A DNA stretch of 64,000 nt from an uncultured Idiomarina sp. (GCA_946885915.1 CAMPHF010000001.1:124001-188000), one strand, 5' to 3'; positions 8,842-20,481 are shown, counted from the first letter of the stretch. Numbers and translations: made by a program. The notes: generated by a model from the sequence alone, not told the origin.

Positions 8842-9567
8842 ATGGCAAACGTGTCAATGCGTGACATGCTGAAAGCTGGTGTTCACTTCGGTCACCAAAC
8901 TCGCTTCTGGAATCCAAAAATGAAGCCTTTCATTTTTGGTGCTCGTAACAAGATCCACATCATTAACTTAGAAAAGACTGTACCTATGTTCAACGATGCG
9001 TTGAATTTCTTAGGTCATGTTGCTTCTAACAAAGGTAAAATCTTGTTCGTTGGTACTAAGCGTGCAGCAGCAGAGCCAGTACAACAAGCAGCTAAAGATT
9101 GTAAGCAGTTCTTCGTGAATCACCGCTGGTTAGGCGGTATGTTGACGAACTGGAAAACAGTCCGTCAGTCAATCAAGCGCTTGAAAGATTTAGAAACTCA
9201 AAGCCAAGACGGTACCTTTGACAAGTTAACCAAGAAAGAAGCCTTGGTGAATACTCGTGAAATGGAAAAACTTGAGAAAAGCTTAGGCGGTATTAAAGAT
9301 ATGGCTGGCTTGCCAGACGTATTATTTGTTATCGACGCTGATCATGAACACATCGCGATTAAAGAAGCCAACAACCTTGGTATTCCTGTTATTGCTGTCG
9401 TTGACACCAACTCAGATCCTGACGGTGTTGATTATGTGATCCCAGGTAACGACGATGCGATTCGTGCCGTTCAGTTGTACTTGAACGCAGCAGCTACCGC
9501 GGTCAACGAAGCGCGTGGCGCAGCAGTTGAAACCAAAGAAGCAGACGGCTTTGTAGAAGCTGAGTAA
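8842..9567 (+). CDS. rpsB: 30S ribosomal protein S2
   Basis: S2 binds the 30S subunit late in assembly, and S1 needs it for attachment. The 241-residue length equals E. coli S2. The family start [20 protein letters not shown] is exact, and [17 protein letters not shown] and [20 protein letters not shown] are further S2 signatures. AAAAAGGAAA (8825-8834) precedes the ATG at 8842. The open frame extends to 8755, but that part belongs to the leader. Codon use is strongly biased, as expected for high expression. It forms an operon with tsf. Confidence 0.98.
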   Translation: MANVSMRDMLKAGVHFGHQTRFWNPKMKPFIFGARNKIHIINLEKTVPMFNDALNFLGHVASNKGKILFVGTKRAAAEPVQQAAKDCKQFFVNHRWLGGMLTNWKTVRQSIKRLKDLETQSQDGTFDKLTKKEALVNTREMEKLEKSLGGIKDMAGLPDVLFVIDADHEHIAIKEANNLGIPVIAVVDTNSDPDGVDYVIPGNDDAIRAVQLYLNAAATAVNEARGAAVETKEADGFVEAE

Positions 9568-9591
9568 GACAAAACTTAGAGGACAGAACGA

Positions 9592-10470
9592 ATGGCTATT
9601 ACAGCAGCTCTGGTAAAAGAATTACGTGAGCGTACTGGCGCCGGCATGATGGACTGCAAAAACGCATTGCAGGAAACCAACGGTGATATCGAAGCAGCGA
9701 TTGAATTGATGCGTAAAAACGGTCAAGCGAAAGCAGCTAAGAAAGCAGGTCGTATCGCCGCTGAAGGTGTGATCTTAACGAAAGCTGAAGGTAACGTCGG
9801 TACTTTGGTTGAATTGAACTGCGAAACTGATTTCGTTGCGCGTGACGACAGCTTCCTAGGTTTTGGTGACAAAGTGATTAACGTAGCCTTCGCAACTCGC
9901 GAAAATGACGTTGAAGCTTTAAAAGCAGCCGCACTCGACAACGGTACTGTTGAAGAAACGCGGGAAGCTTTGGTTGCTAAAATCGGCGAAAATATGAACC
10001 TACGCCGCGTCACCACTATTACTGGTGGCGATTTGGTTGAAACTTATGTTCACGGCGGTCGTATTGGTGTAGCCGTTGCTATCACTGGTGGCGATGCTGA
10101 GTTGGCGAAAGACATTTGTATGCACGTAGCAGCAAGTGCACCACAATTCACTAAGCCTGAAGATGTATCAGCTGAAGTGGTTGAAAGTGAGCGTCAGATT
10201 CAAATCGATATCGCGATGCAATCAGGCAAGCCGAAAGAAATCGCTGAGAAAATGGTTGAAGGTCGGATGCGTAAGTTCACTGGCGAGATCAGCTTAACTG
10301 GTCAAGCATTCGTGAAGGATCCGTCAATTACCGTTGCTGATTTATTGAAGCAGAAAGGTGCTGATGTCGTTACTTTTGTTCGCTTTGAAGTGGGCGAAGG
10401 TATCGAGAAGAAGAGCGAAGATTTCGCTGCTGAAGTACAAGCTCAAATGGCAGCAGCCAAGAAGGCTTAA
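9592..10470 (+). CDS. tsf: elongation factor Ts
   Basis: EF-Ts exchanges GDP for GTP on EF-Tu. The N-terminal UBA-like module with [18 protein letters not shown] (about residues 11-28) and the [10 protein letters not shown] segment (about 79-88), whose equivalent in E. coli contacts EF-Tu, are both present. Length is 292 residues against 283 in E. coli. It lies 24 bp after rpsB, and AGAGGA at 9580-9585 serves as ribosome site. A strong intrinsic terminator follows, separating it from pyrH. Confidence 0.98.
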   Translation: MAITAALVKELRERTGAGMMDCKNALQETNGDIEAAIELMRKNGQAKAAKKAGRIAAEGVILTKAEGNVGTLVELNCETDFVARDDSFLGFGDKVINVAFATRENDVEALKAAALDNGTVEETREALVAKIGENMNLRRVTTITGGDLVETYVHGGRIGVAVAITGGDAELAKDICMHVAASAPQFTKPEDVSAEVVESERQIQIDIAMQSGKPKEIAEKMVEGRMRKFTGEISLTGQAFVKDPSITVADLLKQKGADVVTFVRFEVGEGIEKKSEDFAAEVQAQMAAAKKA

Positions 10471-10503
10471 GGCGAATGTCGCGACAGCTACATGCTCGCA
10501 ATT

Positions 10504-10543
10504 AAAAAAACCGCGTCTTGCTTGGCAAGATGCGGTTTTTTTT
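10504..10543 (+). terminator. intrinsic terminator after tsf
   Basis: CCGCGTCTTGC and GCAAGATGCGG form an 11-bp stem with one G-T pair and a short TTG loop, flanked by seven A upstream and eight T downstream. The A-run makes it potentially active in both directions. It ends the rpsB-tsf transcript. Confidence 0.9.
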
Positions 10544-10595
10544 CAGCAAAATTAAAGTTAAAGTTTAATCCGCCAATCCAAACAGGAGCTAGTCA

Positions 10596-11342
10596 ATGAG
10601 CGTAACTGCCAAACCCACCTACCGTAGACTTCTATTAAAACTAAGTGGTGAAGCCCTGATGGGAGATGAAGCATTTGGCATCGACGCCAAGGTGCTTGAT
10701 CGGATGGCACAGGAAATAAAAGAGTTGGTCGAGCTTGGCATTCAAGTGGGCTTGGTCATTGGTGGCGGTAACTTATTTCGTGGCGAAGGGCTGGCGAAAG
10801 CCGGTATGAACCGGGTGGTAGGCGACCACATGGGGATGTTGGCGACGGTAATGAACGGTCTAGCAATGCGCGATGCGCTGCACCGTGCGTTTGTGAACGC
10901 CCGGCTAATGTCTGCGATTGAGTTAAATGGCGTATGTGATAGCTATAACTGGGCAGAGGCGATTAGTTTGCTGAAGTCTGGGCGGGTTGTGATTTTTTGT
11001 GCGGGCACCGGTAATCCGTTTTTTACCACCGACTCAGCGGCGTGTTTACGCGGTATCGAAATTGAAGCCGACGTGGTGCTAAAGGGAACCAAAGTGGATG
11101 GGGTGTTCTCAGCCGACCCAAATAAAGATCCGAATGCACAATTATACCGTCACATCAGTTATAATGACGTGTTGCAGCAGCAATTAAAGGTCATGGACCT
11201 TGCTGCCTTTACCCTAGCGCGCGACCATGGCTTGCCGATTCGGGTATTCAATATGAACAAACCTGGCGCGCTTAAAGCGGTCATTATGGGTGCCGATGAA
11301 GGCACATTGATAGATTTTGGTCCGGAAGACGCAGCCGAGTAA
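10596..11342 (+). CDS. pyrH: UMP kinase
   Basis: PyrH phosphorylates UMP to UDP in pyrimidine synthesis; bacterial PyrH is an amino-acid-kinase fold enzyme, usually activated by GTP and inhibited by UTP. The 248-residue protein shows [54 protein letters not shown] and [17 protein letters not shown], all standard blocks. AGGAGC at 10585-10590 precedes the ATG. It lies between the tsf terminator and frr, as in E. coli. Confidence 0.97.
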   Translation: MSVTAKPTYRRLLLKLSGEALMGDEAFGIDAKVLDRMAQEIKELVELGIQVGLVIGGGNLFRGEGLAKAGMNRVVGDHMGMLATVMNGLAMRDALHRAFVNARLMSAIELNGVCDSYNWAEAISLLKSGRVVIFCAGTGNPFFTTDSAACLRGIEIEADVVLKGTKVDGVFSADPNKDPNAQLYRHISYNDVLQQQLKVMDLAAFTLARDHGLPIRVFNMNKPGALKAVIMGADEGTLIDFGPEDAAE

Positions 11343-11366
11343 GCTGAGAATAGAGGAATTACAACT

Positions 11367-11924
11367 GTGATTAATGAGATTAAAAGCGACGCCAAAAGTC
11401 GCATGGAAAAAAGTGTAGAGTCGCTGCGCTCGCAAGTATCAAAAATTCGGACGGGTCGCGCCCACCCAAGTTTACTTGACGGCATTATGGTGCCTTATTA
11501 CGGGGTCGACACGCCATTAAAACAGCTGGCAAATATTACCACCGAAGATTCGCGCACCTTGGCCTTAACCGTATTTGACAAGTCTGCAAGTGGTGCTGTT
11601 GAGAAGGCTATTTTAACCTCTGACTTGGGTTTAAACCCAGCCGCGGCAGGTACTGTGATTCGGGTTCCACTACCGGCATTGACGGAAGAACGTCGGCGCG
11701 ACTTGGTGAAGGTGGTTCGCCAAGAGGCCGAGCAAGGCCGGGTGGCAGTACGTAATATTCGCCGTGATGCGAACAGCGACTTGAAAGAGTTGCTGAAAGA
11801 AAGAGAAATTACGGAAGATGACGAACGCAAGGCGACTGATGAAATTCAGAAGCTGACTGATGCATTTATCGCCCAAGTCGACAAGATTCTAGAAGATAAA
11901 GAAAAAGAGTTGATGGAAGTTTAA
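11367..11924 (+). CDS. frr: ribosome recycling factor
   Basis: RRF splits post-termination ribosomes together with EF-G. The 185-residue length equals E. coli RRF. The protein begins [20 protein letters not shown], and the [20 protein letters not shown] segment is the family core. The start is a GTG with AGAGGA (11351-11356) 10 nt upstream; no nearer start fits the family. It lies 24 bp after pyrH and is followed by a terminator. Confidence 0.97.
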   Translation: MINEIKSDAKSRMEKSVESLRSQVSKIRTGRAHPSLLDGIMVPYYGVDTPLKQLANITTEDSRTLALTVFDKSASGAVEKAILTSDLGLNPAAAGTVIRVPLPALTEERRRDLVKVVRQEAEQGRVAVRNIRRDANSDLKELLKEREITEDDERKATDEIQKLTDAFIAQVDKILEDKEKELMEV

Positions 11925-11953
11925 CCGAATCAGCGTCATGCTGATTGGTGTAG

Positions 11954-11990
11954 AACGCCGTGTCAGTTATACTCGCACGGCGTTTTTATT
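11954..11990 (+). terminator. intrinsic terminator after frr
   Basis: AACGCCGTG (11954-11962) pairs exactly with CACGGCGTT (11976-11984) across a 13-nt loop and is followed by a T-rich tail. It ends the pyrH-frr transcript. Confidence 0.85.
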
Positions 11991-12074
11991 TGGCTGTTGG
12001 TTTTGGGGCGATACTAGGTATGCCAACATCAGGTATGCCACATTGGGTTCGCCAGCAGGAAAGGCAAAAGGTTG

Positions 12075-12857
12075 ATGACATTTCAGTTAGCTGATTCGCA
12101 ATTAGCAGCGCTTATTCCCGCTCATGTCGCCATCATCATGGATGGCAATGGGCGCTGGGCACAGCAGCGCGGCAAGTTGCGAACCTTTGGACACAAAGCG
12201 GGGGCCGAATCGGTCCGCAGCGCTGTAGCCTTTGCTCGTAAAACAGGGATTAGTAGCCTTACCTTGTTTGCTTTCAGTAGTGAGAATTGGAAGCGGCCTG
12301 AAGCAGAAGTATCTTTGTTAATGGAGTTGTTCATGACCGTGTTAAAGCGGGAAGTGAAAAAGCTTCATCAGCATGGGGTGCGGTTGCGAATTATTGGTGA
12401 CATCAGTGCTTTTTCGACCCGACTACAACAACGTATTCAAGCCGCCGAGGCGCTTACCGCAGATAACACCGAGCTGAACCTTAATATTGCGGCGAACTAC
12501 GGCGGTCAATGGGATATTTTACAAGCGACCAAGCAGCTGGCTGAAGCGGTACAGCGGGGTGAACTCGCAGTAAGCGATATCGATGAATCGAAGTTTGGCC
12601 GCTTTTTGCAACTCGCAGATCAGCCAACCCCAGACTTGTTGATTAGAACCGGTGGTGAGCAACGCATTAGCAATTTTCTGTTATGGCAGTTGGCTTACGC
12701 TGAATTGTATTTTACGGACGTATTGTGGCCAGACTTCGATGCCACTGAATTTGCTCGAGCGGTGGCAGATTTTGCCTCGCGAGAACGGCGCTTTGGCTTA
12801 ACGGGCGAGCAGATTCAAAGTATGATGATGCAGTTGCATCAGACACCAGAGGACTGA
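12075..12857 (+). CDS. uppS: (2E,6E)-farnesyl-diphosphate-specific di-trans,poly-cis-undecaprenyl-diphosphate synthase
   Basis: UppS extends farnesyl-PP with eight isopentenyl units to make undecaprenyl-PP, the lipid carrier for peptidoglycan and O-antigen. The active-site block [17 protein letters not shown] lies at about residues 18-34, with the catalytic Asp in MDGNG; the C-terminal [20 protein letters not shown] and WPDFD are also diagnostic. The protein has 260 residues (E. coli 253). I use the ATG at 12075; a TTG immediately before it is an alternative. AGGAAAGG at 12057-12064 is the ribosome site. It starts the uppS-cdsA-dxr-rseP-bamA series. Confidence 0.96.
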   Translation: MTFQLADSQLAALIPAHVAIIMDGNGRWAQQRGKLRTFGHKAGAESVRSAVAFARKTGISSLTLFAFSSENWKRPEAEVSLLMELFMTVLKREVKKLHQHGVRLRIIGDISAFSTRLQQRIQAAEALTADNTELNLNIAANYGGQWDILQATKQLAEAVQRGELAVSDIDESKFGRFLQLADQPTPDLLIRTGGEQRISNFLLWQLAYAELYFTDVLWPDFDATEFARAVADFASRERRFGLTGEQIQSMMMQLHQTPED

Positions 12858-12860
12858 TTT

Positions 12861-13727
12861 TTGCTGAAACAACGAATCATCACCGCACTCGTTTTAATAC
12901 CAATCGCATTGTACTGTGTGTTTTGGTTGCCATTAACTGGATTTGCGGTGTTTGCCCAAGTGGTGCTGATGGCTGGTGCGTGGGAATGGACGCCACTAAT
13001 GGGCGTCCATCGTAAGGCAGGGCGTATTGCCTATACGCTGTTAGTTGGTGCCATCATTAGTGGGTTAACTTATGTGGCGCCACTGGACCAGTTATGGGCA
13101 GAGGGCACCTTAGTGGATGCCATGTATTATCCCATCGCCCTCGGCGGGTTATGGTGGGTAGCGGCTTTGGCGTTAATCGTCAACTATCCCAACTCACGCC
13201 GGATGTGGTCTCGCTCGCGCGGGATTGTCGGTGTGTTTGGCTTACTCACCCTCATTCCTGCTTGGGCCGCATTAGTTGCAGTCCGCGCGATTAATTACCA
13301 CACAGAAGCCTTTTACGGCGGCTTTGTGGTGTTGTTTATTCTACTACTGGTTTGGGCTGCTGATGTCGGGGCATTCTTCGCCGGTGTCCGGTATGGACGC
13401 AACAAAATGATGCCCGCGGTCAGTCCGGGTAAAACCATGGAAGGCTTATGTGGCGGTGTCACCTTAGCGTTTGTGGTGATGATGGTGGTGGCGCATTGGG
13501 CCAAAATTCCAGCCGATGATTTCACCGGTTACTATCTCACTGGTATTTTAACCGTGGTTGCATCGGTATTTGGTGATTTAAATGAAAGTATGTTTAAACG
13601 TTGTGCTGGCGTTAAAGACAGTGGTTCGCTGTTGCCGGGGCATGGCGGTATTTTGGACCGAATCGATAGCTTAACGGCTGCGGTTCCGGTGTTTACCCTC
13701 GCTTACTTGTGGTTCCTCGGTGCATGA
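12861..13727 (+). CDS. cdsA: phosphatidate cytidylyltransferase
   Basis: CdsA makes CDP-diacylglycerol from phosphatidate and CTP, the branch point of phospholipid synthesis. The 288-residue polytopic membrane protein has repeated hydrophobic helices and the complete family signature near its end: [20 protein letters not shown] followed by GILDRIDS. The start is TTG at 12861 with AGAGGA (12848-12853) 7 nt upstream. It lies 3 bp after uppS and overlaps the dxr start by 4 bp. Confidence 0.95.
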   Translation: MLKQRIITALVLIPIALYCVFWLPLTGFAVFAQVVLMAGAWEWTPLMGVHRKAGRIAYTLLVGAIISGLTYVAPLDQLWAEGTLVDAMYYPIALGGLWWVAALALIVNYPNSRRMWSRSRGIVGVFGLLTLIPAWAALVAVRAINYHTEAFYGGFVVLFILLLVWAADVGAFFAGVRYGRNKMMPAVSPGKTMEGLCGGVTLAFVVMMVVAHWAKIPADDFTGYYLTGILTVVASVFGDLNESMFKRCAGVKDSGSLLPGHGGILDRIDSLTAAVPVFTLAYLWFLGA

Positions 13728-14944
13728 TTGACGCCATCACTAACCCACAGCAACCGCAACAGCTAACGATTCTTGGTGCCACAGGGTCGATTGGGCAAAG
13801 CACCTTGGCGGTTGTAAAAGCGCATCCTGAACGTTTTCAATTGTATGCTCTGACTGCACATCAACAGGTTGATGCGATGGCCTTGTTGTGTCTGGAGTAT
13901 CAACCTCAATATGCGGTGATGGTTGACGCCAAAGCAGCTGCTGAACTGCAGCGGTACTGTCAGCAACATCGGTTGTCGACCCAGGTATTGGCTGGGGCTG
14001 AAAGCTTGTTAGAAGTGGCGCAAGCGGCGGCGGTTGAGGTGGTGATGGCCGCTATTGTTGGTGCCGCTGGGTTGGCGCCGACGCTGGCAGCGGTAAATGC
14101 GGGTAAGCGGGTATTGCTGGCCAATAAAGAGGCCTTGGTGATGAGTGGTCAGTTGTTTATGGACGCGGTGGCACGCTCAGGTGCCCAGTTGCTTCCCGTC
14201 GACAGTGAACACAACGCTATCTTTCAATGTTTACCGCCAACTCACCAACAAGCATTAGGCCAACATGCGTTGGCAAGTGCGGGTATTGACCACATTATTT
14301 TAACCGGATCTGGTGGCCCTTTTCGTGAACTCGAGCTTGCGCAATTAGCGGTCCAAACGCCGGCGGCTGCATGCGCGCACCCGAATTGGTCGATGGGCCA
14401 GAAGATCTCCGTCGATTCCGCAACCATGCTAAATAAAGGCCTAGAGTATATTGAGGCGCGCTGGTTATTTAATTGTCGCGAGTCTGAGCTGCAGGTGGTT
14501 ATTCATCCACAATCCGTGATTCATTCCATGGTGCAATACAACGATGGTTCAGTGTTAGCACAGTTGGGGCAACCTGATATGCGCACGCCGATTGCATCAT
14601 GCTTAGCTTATCCGCAGCGCTTGAGTAGCGGTGTGGAACCGTTGAATTTCACCCAAATCAGCGCCTTAACTTTTGCTGAGCCTTGTGCTGAACGCTATCC
14701 ATGTTTGTGGCTGGCACAGCAAGCCTGTTGGGAAGGGCAGTGGGCGACGACCAGCTTAAATGCCGCCAATGAGGTTGCGGTTGCTGCATTTTTAGCTGGA
14801 AAAATTAGCTTTACTGAAATTGCGGCGACCTGTGCAGAGGTATTAGCAAAAATGCCGGGCCAAGCGGTGAACGAGATTGCCGATGTGTTGTCCTTAGATG
14901 AGCACGCCCGCGCGCTCGCGCATGAATGGATAGGTAGGCATTAA
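13724..14944 (+). CDS. dxr: 1-deoxy-D-xylulose 5-phosphate reductoisomerase
   Basis: Dxr (IspC) rearranges and reduces DXP to 2-C-methyl-D-erythritol 4-phosphate, the committed step of the MEP isoprenoid pathway. The protein has 406 residues (E. coli 398). NADPH binding is shown by [15 protein letters not shown]. Metal and substrate residues are in [14 protein letters not shown], and the flexible-loop region includes [21 protein letters not shown] choose the ATG at 13724, which overlaps the cdsA stop as ATGA; a GTG at 13709 lies inside cdsA. ispD and ispF of the same pathway are at the other end of the window. Confidence 0.96.
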   Translation: MIDAITNPQQPQQLTILGATGSIGQSTLAVVKAHPERFQLYALTAHQQVDAMALLCLEYQPQYAVMVDAKAAAELQRYCQQHRLSTQVLAGAESLLEVAQAAAVEVVMAAIVGAAGLAPTLAAVNAGKRVLLANKEALVMSGQLFMDAVARSGAQLLPVDSEHNAIFQCLPPTHQQALGQHALASAGIDHIILTGSGGPFRELELAQLAVQTPAAACAHPNWSMGQKISVDSATMLNKGLEYIEARWLFNCRESELQVVIHPQSVIHSMVQYNDGSVLAQLGQPDMRTPIASCLAYPQRLSSGVEPLNFTQISALTFAEPCAERYPCLWLAQQACWEGQWATTSLNAANEVAVAAFLAGKISFTEIAATCAEVLAKMPGQAVNEIADVLSLDEHARALAHEWIGRH

Positions 14945-14946
14945 GT

Positions 14947-16302
14947 ATGTTTGAGGTCATTTGGTCGCTCGCGGCATTTATCGTTACCCTTGGGGTGTTA
15001 GTGACCTTTCATGAATTTGGTCACTTTTGGGTTGCGCGCCGCTGTGGTGTTCAGGTGCAGACCTTCTCGGTTGGTTTTGGTAAACCTTTATGGCAGCGTC
15101 AAGGCCGTGATGGCACGGTATATCAAGTAGCGCTCATTCCGCTCGGTGGCTATGTCAAAATGCTTGATGCGCGGATGGAAGACGTAGCCCCAGAGGATTA
15201 TCCGCGGAGCTTCAATGCGCAATCAGTCGGTAAGCGCATGGCGATCGTGGCGGCGGGTCCGGCAGCTAATTTTGTTTTAGCGATAGCGGTACTTTGGCTC
15301 ATGTTGATGCTCGGTGTGCCTTCAGTGAAGCCGATTATTGGTGAGGTTCGTGAGGGGAGTATTGCGACCGCGGCAGAGGTGCCTACCGGGCACGAAATTA
15401 TTAAAGTAGGTGAGCAGCGCACGCTAGACTGGAGCCAAGTGAACATGGCGCTGGTCAGTTATATTGGTGATAGCTCGGTAACGCTCACGCTGAAAGATGT
15501 TGAGACCGAGCAGCAGCTCACTCGCAAGCTAGATTTATCAGCCTGGCAGTTTAGTGAGCAAGAAGCGACTTTTGTGAGTTTGGGAGTATTGCCATATCGG
15601 CCCCAAGTTCTATCTGAAGTTGCCTATCTTGTGCCTGATTCGCCTGCCGCCCAAGCTGGGTTGCAAATTGGTGACAAAATTGTCGGCTTTAATGGAACTC
15701 TCACGTCAGATTGGAGCCGAATAAGAACTTTTATCGGTGCCAACGCAGGCCAGCAGGTGAGCTTTTTGCTCGAGCGCGACGGTGAGCAGCTCAGTCGCGA
15801 AGTCACGCTTGGAAGTCGCGATGTGGGCGCAGAAAGCCTTGGGTTTTTAGGTATTGAAACCCGTGCAGAACCCTATCCCGAAGCTTATCGGTTTAACCAA
15901 CAATATGGGGTGTTGGAAGCAGCTTGGGAAGGCACGGTGCGTACTTGGGACCTCATGGTACTAAGTGTGAAAATGATTGGGAAATTGCTCACGGGTGATG
16001 TCTCGGTTAAGAATTTAAGTGGTCCAGTAAGTATTGCTGAGGGGGCTGGCACATCGGCAAGTTATGGTGTGGTGTACTTTCTCGGATTTTTAGCGTTGAT
16101 CAGTGTTAATCTCGGCATCATAAATCTGTTACCATTGCCGGTCTTAGATGGTGGTCATCTCGTATTTTTTGCCATTGAGTGGATGCGCGGCAAGCCAGTT
16201 TCAGAACGGATTCAAGACGTCAGCTATCGAGTTGGCGGCGCGCTGGTGTTTGCCCTGATGATTATTGCGATAAGTAATGATATTTCGCGTTTCTTACTCT
16301 AA
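14947..16302 (+). CDS. rseP: RIP metalloprotease RseP
   Basis: RseP is the inner-membrane site-2 protease that cuts RseA inside the membrane after DegS, releasing sigma-E. The 451-residue protein has the zinc motif HEFGH at residues 22-26, the first membrane helix around it, two central PDZ domains (about 115-200 and 200-295; GLQIGDKIVGFNG marks the second) and NLLPLPVLDGGHL near the C-terminus supplying the third metal ligand. It follows dxr by 2 bp. The substrate gene rseA is at 43.8 kb in this window. Confidence 0.96.
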   Translation: MFEVIWSLAAFIVTLGVLVTFHEFGHFWVARRCGVQVQTFSVGFGKPLWQRQGRDGTVYQVALIPLGGYVKMLDARMEDVAPEDYPRSFNAQSVGKRMAIVAAGPAANFVLAIAVLWLMLMLGVPSVKPIIGEVREGSIATAAEVPTGHEIIKVGEQRTLDWSQVNMALVSYIGDSSVTLTLKDVETEQQLTRKLDLSAWQFSEQEATFVSLGVLPYRPQVLSEVAYLVPDSPAAQAGLQIGDKIVGFNGTLTSDWSRIRTFIGANAGQQVSFLLERDGEQLSREVTLGSRDVGAESLGFLGIETRAEPYPEAYRFNQQYGVLEAAWEGTVRTWDLMVLSVKMIGKLLTGDVSVKNLSGPVSIAEGAGTSASYGVVYFLGFLALISVNLGIINLLPLPVLDGGHLVFFAIEWMRGKPVSERIQDVSYRVGGALVFALMIIAISNDISRFLL

Positions 16303-16335
16303 ATACATGCATAAATAAACATAAAGTAGAACAGA

Positions 16336-18849
16336 ATGACGTTTAAAAAGCTGTTAATTAGTTCCTTAATTGCTGGTGTTGCGCTACCTAGTCTGCCAGC
16401 TGTCGCTCAAACTACCGAAGCATCCGTTGTTGAACCTTTCGTTGTTGAAGACATTCGTGTACGTGGTTTGCAGCGTGTCGCGTTAGGTGCCGTTCTAACT
16501 TACATTCCGGTGCGGGTTGGTGATGAAGTTGATGCGTTCGAAATCCGCGAAAGCATTCGGCAGCTGTATTCCTCCACTCATTTTGAAGATATTCAAGTGC
16601 GCCGTGATGGCAATGCGCTGGTGTTTGAAGTGCGTGAACGGCCGACAATTTCAGACATCACCTTCGATGGTAACTCCGACATTAAAGACGAACAGCTTGA
16701 GCAAAGCCTTGATGAGCAGGGTATTGTGGCAGGCGAGCCACTCGATCTCACGCGTATTTCTGATATTGAAAAGGGGTTGGAAGATTTCTATCACAGTGTG
16801 GGTAAATACAACGCCCAGGTTGATATTGAAATCACCAATTTACCGCGGAATCGAGTGAGCATTGCGATAAATTTTGAAGAAGGCGATGCGGCTGAGATTC
16901 AGCAGATTAATATCGTCGGTAACGAGGTCTTTTCAGATGCCGAGTTACTTGCCAACCTTGAATTAAAAGATGATTTGCCGTGGTACAACGTGATTGGCGT
17001 GCGCCAATACCAAAAGCAACAACTCGGTGGTGATTTAGAAACCCTCGAATCGTTTTATAAAGACCGTGGTTACCTCACGTTTGAAATTGAATCGGTACAA
17101 GTGTCAATGACACCGAATCGCGATGGTATTTATATCACCATCAACGTCAATGAAGGTGAGTTGTTCAAGGTTCGGGAAACTTCGGTTATAGGCGAGCTTG
17201 CGGGTAAAACTGAAATTGTCGAGCGGATGATAGAAATCGCGCCGGATACGCTTTATAACGCTGCCCAAATTACTTTTATTGAAGACAGTATTAAGCAGTT
17301 CTATTCAAGTTTTGGTTACGCCTATCCAGAAGTTCGCGCCATTCCGGATGTTGATCAAGAAAATAGTTTGGTCGACATCACCTTCTCCGTAAATCCGGGT
17401 AAACGCGTGTACGTTAATCGAATTAATTTCGAAGGCAACAGCACCACCATGGATGAAGTATTGCGTCGTGAGATGGTGCAGTTAGAAGGTTCTTGGCTGT
17501 CTGAACAACGGGTGGAAGCCTCGAAACTAGAATTGGAGCGCTTAGGCTTTTTCGAGACGGTCGAGACCAGTACCGACCGCGTCCCGGGTCGGGACGACCA
17601 AGTTGATGTGACTTTTAAAGTGACTGAGCAGCCCTCCGGTTCGTTCAACGCTGGAATTGGTTACGGCGATTATTCGGGCTTGCAATTAAATGCAGGGGTC
17701 TCGCAGAATAACTTTCTTGGTACTGGTAACCGGGCGGCGATTAACGTCAGTACCAACCGTTTCAACCGCAACCTAAATCTGCAATATACGGATTCGTTCT
17801 TCACTAAGGACGGCGTATCTTTGTCCGGGAATATATTTTTAAGTGAGTTTGATGCGGGTCGAGCCGAAAATCTTATTCGGTATAATCAAAGTACCTATGG
17901 CATTGGCGCTTCAGTCAGCTTTCCGATTAGTCGGGTGAGCCGGATTAGCTTTGGGGCTAACTATAAGAACCAAGAAGTAACCAACGTTGATGGTTACGAG
18001 CAGGTACGTAATTTTTATGCGCCTTATGTTGATCAAAACAATCCTGATGCTGGGGTTGCTTTCAACATGTATGAGTTGACGGCTGGTTGGCAACGGGTGA
18101 CCTTGAACCGGGGCTTGTTCCCAACCGCCGGTACGTCGAATTCCATCGGCGTTGAAGTGAGTACGCCGAATAGTGACTTAAATTACTTCCGAGCCAGTTA
18201 CGATTTCAAATATTATCAGCCACTTGATCAAGACCACAAATGGGTGTTCTTAACCCGCTTAACTTTGGGTTATGGTAATGGCTACGGTGAAGACGATAAC
18301 GGCAACGACTATTTGTATCCATTCTGGGAATATTTCCGGGTGGGGGGCTCACAGAATTTGCGTGGATTCGAAGCTAATACCGTTGGTCCACGTGCCGTTT
18401 ACCGGTTTGCCGACGCTATTGGTGGACCACCTGATGTGACCGGTTTGCCAAGTAATATTCCAGCAGGTCCGGGGGCTGATTCACTCACTGTGAGCCAGTT
18501 TTCGATTGGTGGCAACGCCATGGCAACCGGTGGTTTAGAGCTTATTGTACCGACGCCGTTCCTAGACGAAGGTTATGAAACTAGTGTGCGGACGAGTATT
18601 TACCTAGACGTGGGTACCGTGTGGGATACCGAGTTCAATTATGATTTCTATCGTAATTTAGAATTAAACCCGGGTAGTTTTCCGTTAACGGATTACAGTC
18701 GCCCGGGTGATTTCCGCGCGTCAGCGGGAATCGCGGTGCAGTGGATTTCGCCCATGGGGCCACTGACCTTCTCGTTCGGTCGTGCATTGCGTGAGTTCGA
18801 GGGGGATGAGACGCAAGTCTTTAGCTTTAACATTGGCACGACGTTCTAA
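16336..18849 (+). CDS. bamA: outer membrane protein assembly factor BamA
   Basis: BamA is the central Omp85 insertase of the BAM complex and folds beta-barrel proteins into the outer membrane. The 837-residue protein has a signal peptide (about 1-24, ending AVAQ), five POTRA domains (about 35-435) and a C-terminal 16-strand barrel. The lid-loop motif appears in [17 protein letters not shown], and the chain ends in FNIGTTF with the terminal Phe typical of outer-membrane proteins. It lies 33 bp after rseP and upstream of skp and lpxD, the conserved gammaproteobacterial order. Confidence 0.97.
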   Translation: MTFKKLLISSLIAGVALPSLPAVAQTTEASVVEPFVVEDIRVRGLQRVALGAVLTYIPVRVGDEVDAFEIRESIRQLYSSTHFEDIQVRRDGNALVFEVRERPTISDITFDGNSDIKDEQLEQSLDEQGIVAGEPLDLTRISDIEKGLEDFYHSVGKYNAQVDIEITNLPRNRVSIAINFEEGDAAEIQQINIVGNEVFSDAELLANLELKDDLPWYNVIGVRQYQKQQLGGDLETLESFYKDRGYLTFEIESVQVSMTPNRDGIYITINVNEGELFKVRETSVIGELAGKTEIVERMIEIAPDTLYNAAQITFIEDSIKQFYSSFGYAYPEVRAIPDVDQENSLVDITFSVNPGKRVYVNRINFEGNSTTMDEVLRREMVQLEGSWLSEQRVEASKLELERLGFFETVETSTDRVPGRDDQVDVTFKVTEQPSGSFNAGIGYGDYSGLQLNAGVSQNNFLGTGNRAAINVSTNRFNRNLNLQYTDSFFTKDGVSLSGNIFLSEFDAGRAENLIRYNQSTYGIGASVSFPISRVSRISFGANYKNQEVTNVDGYEQVRNFYAPYVDQNNPDAGVAFNMYELTAGWQRVTLNRGLFPTAGTSNSIGVEVSTPNSDLNYFRASYDFKYYQPLDQDHKWVFLTRLTLGYGNGYGEDDNGNDYLYPFWEYFRVGGSQNLRGFEANTVGPRAVYRFADAIGGPPDVTGLPSNIPAGPGADSLTVSQFSIGGNAMATGGLELIVPTPFLDEGYETSVRTSIYLDVGTVWDTEFNYDFYRNLELNPGSFPLTDYSRPGDFRASAGIAVQWISPMGPLTFSFGRALREFEGDETQVFSFNIGTTF

Positions 18850-18931
18850 TCGTGTTTACAATTCGCAGTGAAAAAGTTTTACAATAACAACGTTAAATTA
18901 TAGGTCTGCCCATCGCAGCAAGGAGTATGTT

Positions 18932-19444
18932 TTGAAAAGCTTAGTTAAATTATCTATTGTCGCTGTATTTTTGGCCGCTACCATGGTCACTGGTGTTGCT
19001 CAAGCCCAACAAAAAATTGGCGTAGTTGACGTGGCGCGAGTATTCCAGCAATTACCACAGCGCGAAGCGATTTCTCAAACGTTACAAGCTGAGTTTGAAG
19101 ATCGTATGGAAGAGATGCGCCAAATTGAAACGCGTATGCAAGAACTGCAAGACAAGAGCCAGCGTGATGCATCAATCCTGTCGCAAGACCAACTGGTGAA
19201 AATGCAGCGCGAAATGGAATCATTACAAGCTGAAGCGCAGTTGAAGGGCAAAGCGTTGAATGAAGACATGCGTAATCGTCAAAACGAAGAACGCAATAAA
19301 TTATTGGCGCAAATGGAATCAGTGATTCAAAAAATCGCCCAAGACGGCGGTTATGACATCATCCTGCAAAGCAACGCAGTGGCCTTCATTAATGAAGCCA
19401 GTGATGTATCGGATGAAGTTGTCGCAGCCATGGCTGGAAACTAA
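18932..19444 (+). CDS. skp: periplasmic chaperone Skp (OmpH family)
   Basis: Skp is a trimeric periplasmic holdase that carries unfolded outer-membrane proteins to BAM. The 170-residue precursor has a signal peptide (about 1-26, ending VAQAQ), then IGVVDVARVFQQLPQREAIS and a long charged coiled coil (about 45-140), the tentacle of the jellyfish fold. The start is TTG at 18932, with AGGAG (18921-18925) 6 nt upstream. A possible promoter, TTTACA at 18855-18860 with TACAAT 19 nt later, lies in the 82-bp gap after bamA but is weak. Confidence 0.93.
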   Translation: MKSLVKLSIVAVFLAATMVTGVAQAQQKIGVVDVARVFQQLPQREAISQTLQAEFEDRMEEMRQIETRMQELQDKSQRDASILSQDQLVKMQREMESLQAEAQLKGKALNEDMRNRQNEERNKLLAQMESVIQKIAQDGGYDIILQSNAVAFINEASDVSDEVVAAMAGN

Positions 19445-19449
19445 TTCCC

Positions 19450-20481
19450 ATGCAAACATGGACGTTGTTGCAATTAGCTGCGCACATTAATGCTGACGTG
19501 GTTGGCGATAGTGCGCAGACGATTGAGTCTGTCGCGACTTTAGCCTCAGCTAAAGCTGGTCAGCTGGCGTTTTTAGCGAATGACAAGTACCGCGCACAAC
19601 TTGAGCAAACTCAGGCTAGTGCGGTCATTATTGCGCCGGGTATTGAGCTGCCAGCGGGTATGAGTGCATTAGTCACAAAAAACCCGTACGTGGGCTTCGC
19701 TAAAATTGCACAACTACTAGACACCACGCCAAGTCCGGCGACTGGTATTGCCGCGAGTGCCAAAATTGATCCCTCGGCAAGCTTAGGCGAGGGAGTTCAA
19801 ATTGGTGAATATGCGGTAGTAAGCGCTGGTGTTACGCTAGGCGACAACGTCGTGATCGGGGCTGGTTGTTATATTGGCCCGAATGTCAGTATTGGCGCTA
19901 ATACCAAGCTCTGGCAGAACGTTACGCTATACCATAACTGTGTGCTTGGCGCGAACTGCTTAGTGCATGCAGGTACAGTAATAGGTGCAGATGGTTTTGG
20001 TTGGGCCAGTGAAAACGGAAAATGGGTTAAAATACCGCAGTTAGGACGCGTTGTGATTGGTGACCGAGTGGATATTGGTGCCAGCACAACCATTGACCGT
20101 GGCGCTTTGGACGACACGATCATCTCTGCTGGCTGTATTATTGATAACCAATGCCAAATTGCCCACAACGTCTTTATTGATGAGGACACGGCCATTGCGG
20201 GGTGTACCGTATTGGCTGGTAGCTGTCGGATCGGTAAGCGTTGCTTAATTGGTGGTGCAACAGCTATCAACGGCCACATCGAAATTTGCGACGATGTGCA
20301 GATAAGTGGCTTCTCAATGGTCATTAAAGCCATTACCGAGCCAGGTGTGTATGCGTCGGGTATCCCGGCCGCACCGCATCGAGAATGGCGTCGCAATGGC
20401 GCCCGCTATCGGCAGTTAGATGATCTGTTTACACGAGTAAAAGCGCTCGAAAAACAACTGCAACAAACAGCAGGAGAGTGA
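19450..20481 (+). CDS. lpxD: UDP-3-O-(3-hydroxyacyl)glucosamine N-acyltransferase
   Basis: LpxD adds the second 3-hydroxyacyl chain, on the 2-amino group, in lipid A synthesis. The 343-residue protein has the N-terminal uridine-binding domain (about 1-100, with AKAGQLAFLANDKY), a left-handed beta-helix of hexapeptide repeats (about 105-300) and a C-terminal helix (VKALEKQLQQ). The catalytic His is in CQIAHNVFI. It lies 5 bp after skp and is followed at 3 bp by fabZ. Confidence 0.96.
   Translation: MQTWTLLQLAAHINADVVGDSAQTIESVATLASAKAGQLAFLANDKYRAQLEQTQASAVIIAPGIELPAGMSALVTKNPYVGFAKIAQLLDTTPSPATGIAASAKIDPSASLGEGVQIGEYAVVSAGVTLGDNVVIGAGCYIGPNVSIGANTKLWQNVTLYHNCVLGANCLVHAGTVIGADGFGWASENGKWVKIPQLGRVVIGDRVDIGASTTIDRGALDDTIISAGCIIDNQCQIAHNVFIDEDTAIAGCTVLAGSCRIGKRCLIGGATAINGHIEICDDVQISGFSMVIKAITEPGVYASGIPAAPHREWRRNGARYRQLDDLFTRVKALEKQLQQTAGE

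Noticed and set aside
12016..12040. Direct repeat of AGGTATGCCA upstream of uppS
   Set aside because: Two copies of 10 bases, 5 bp apart, with no third copy or further structure; too weak to call an operator or repeat array.
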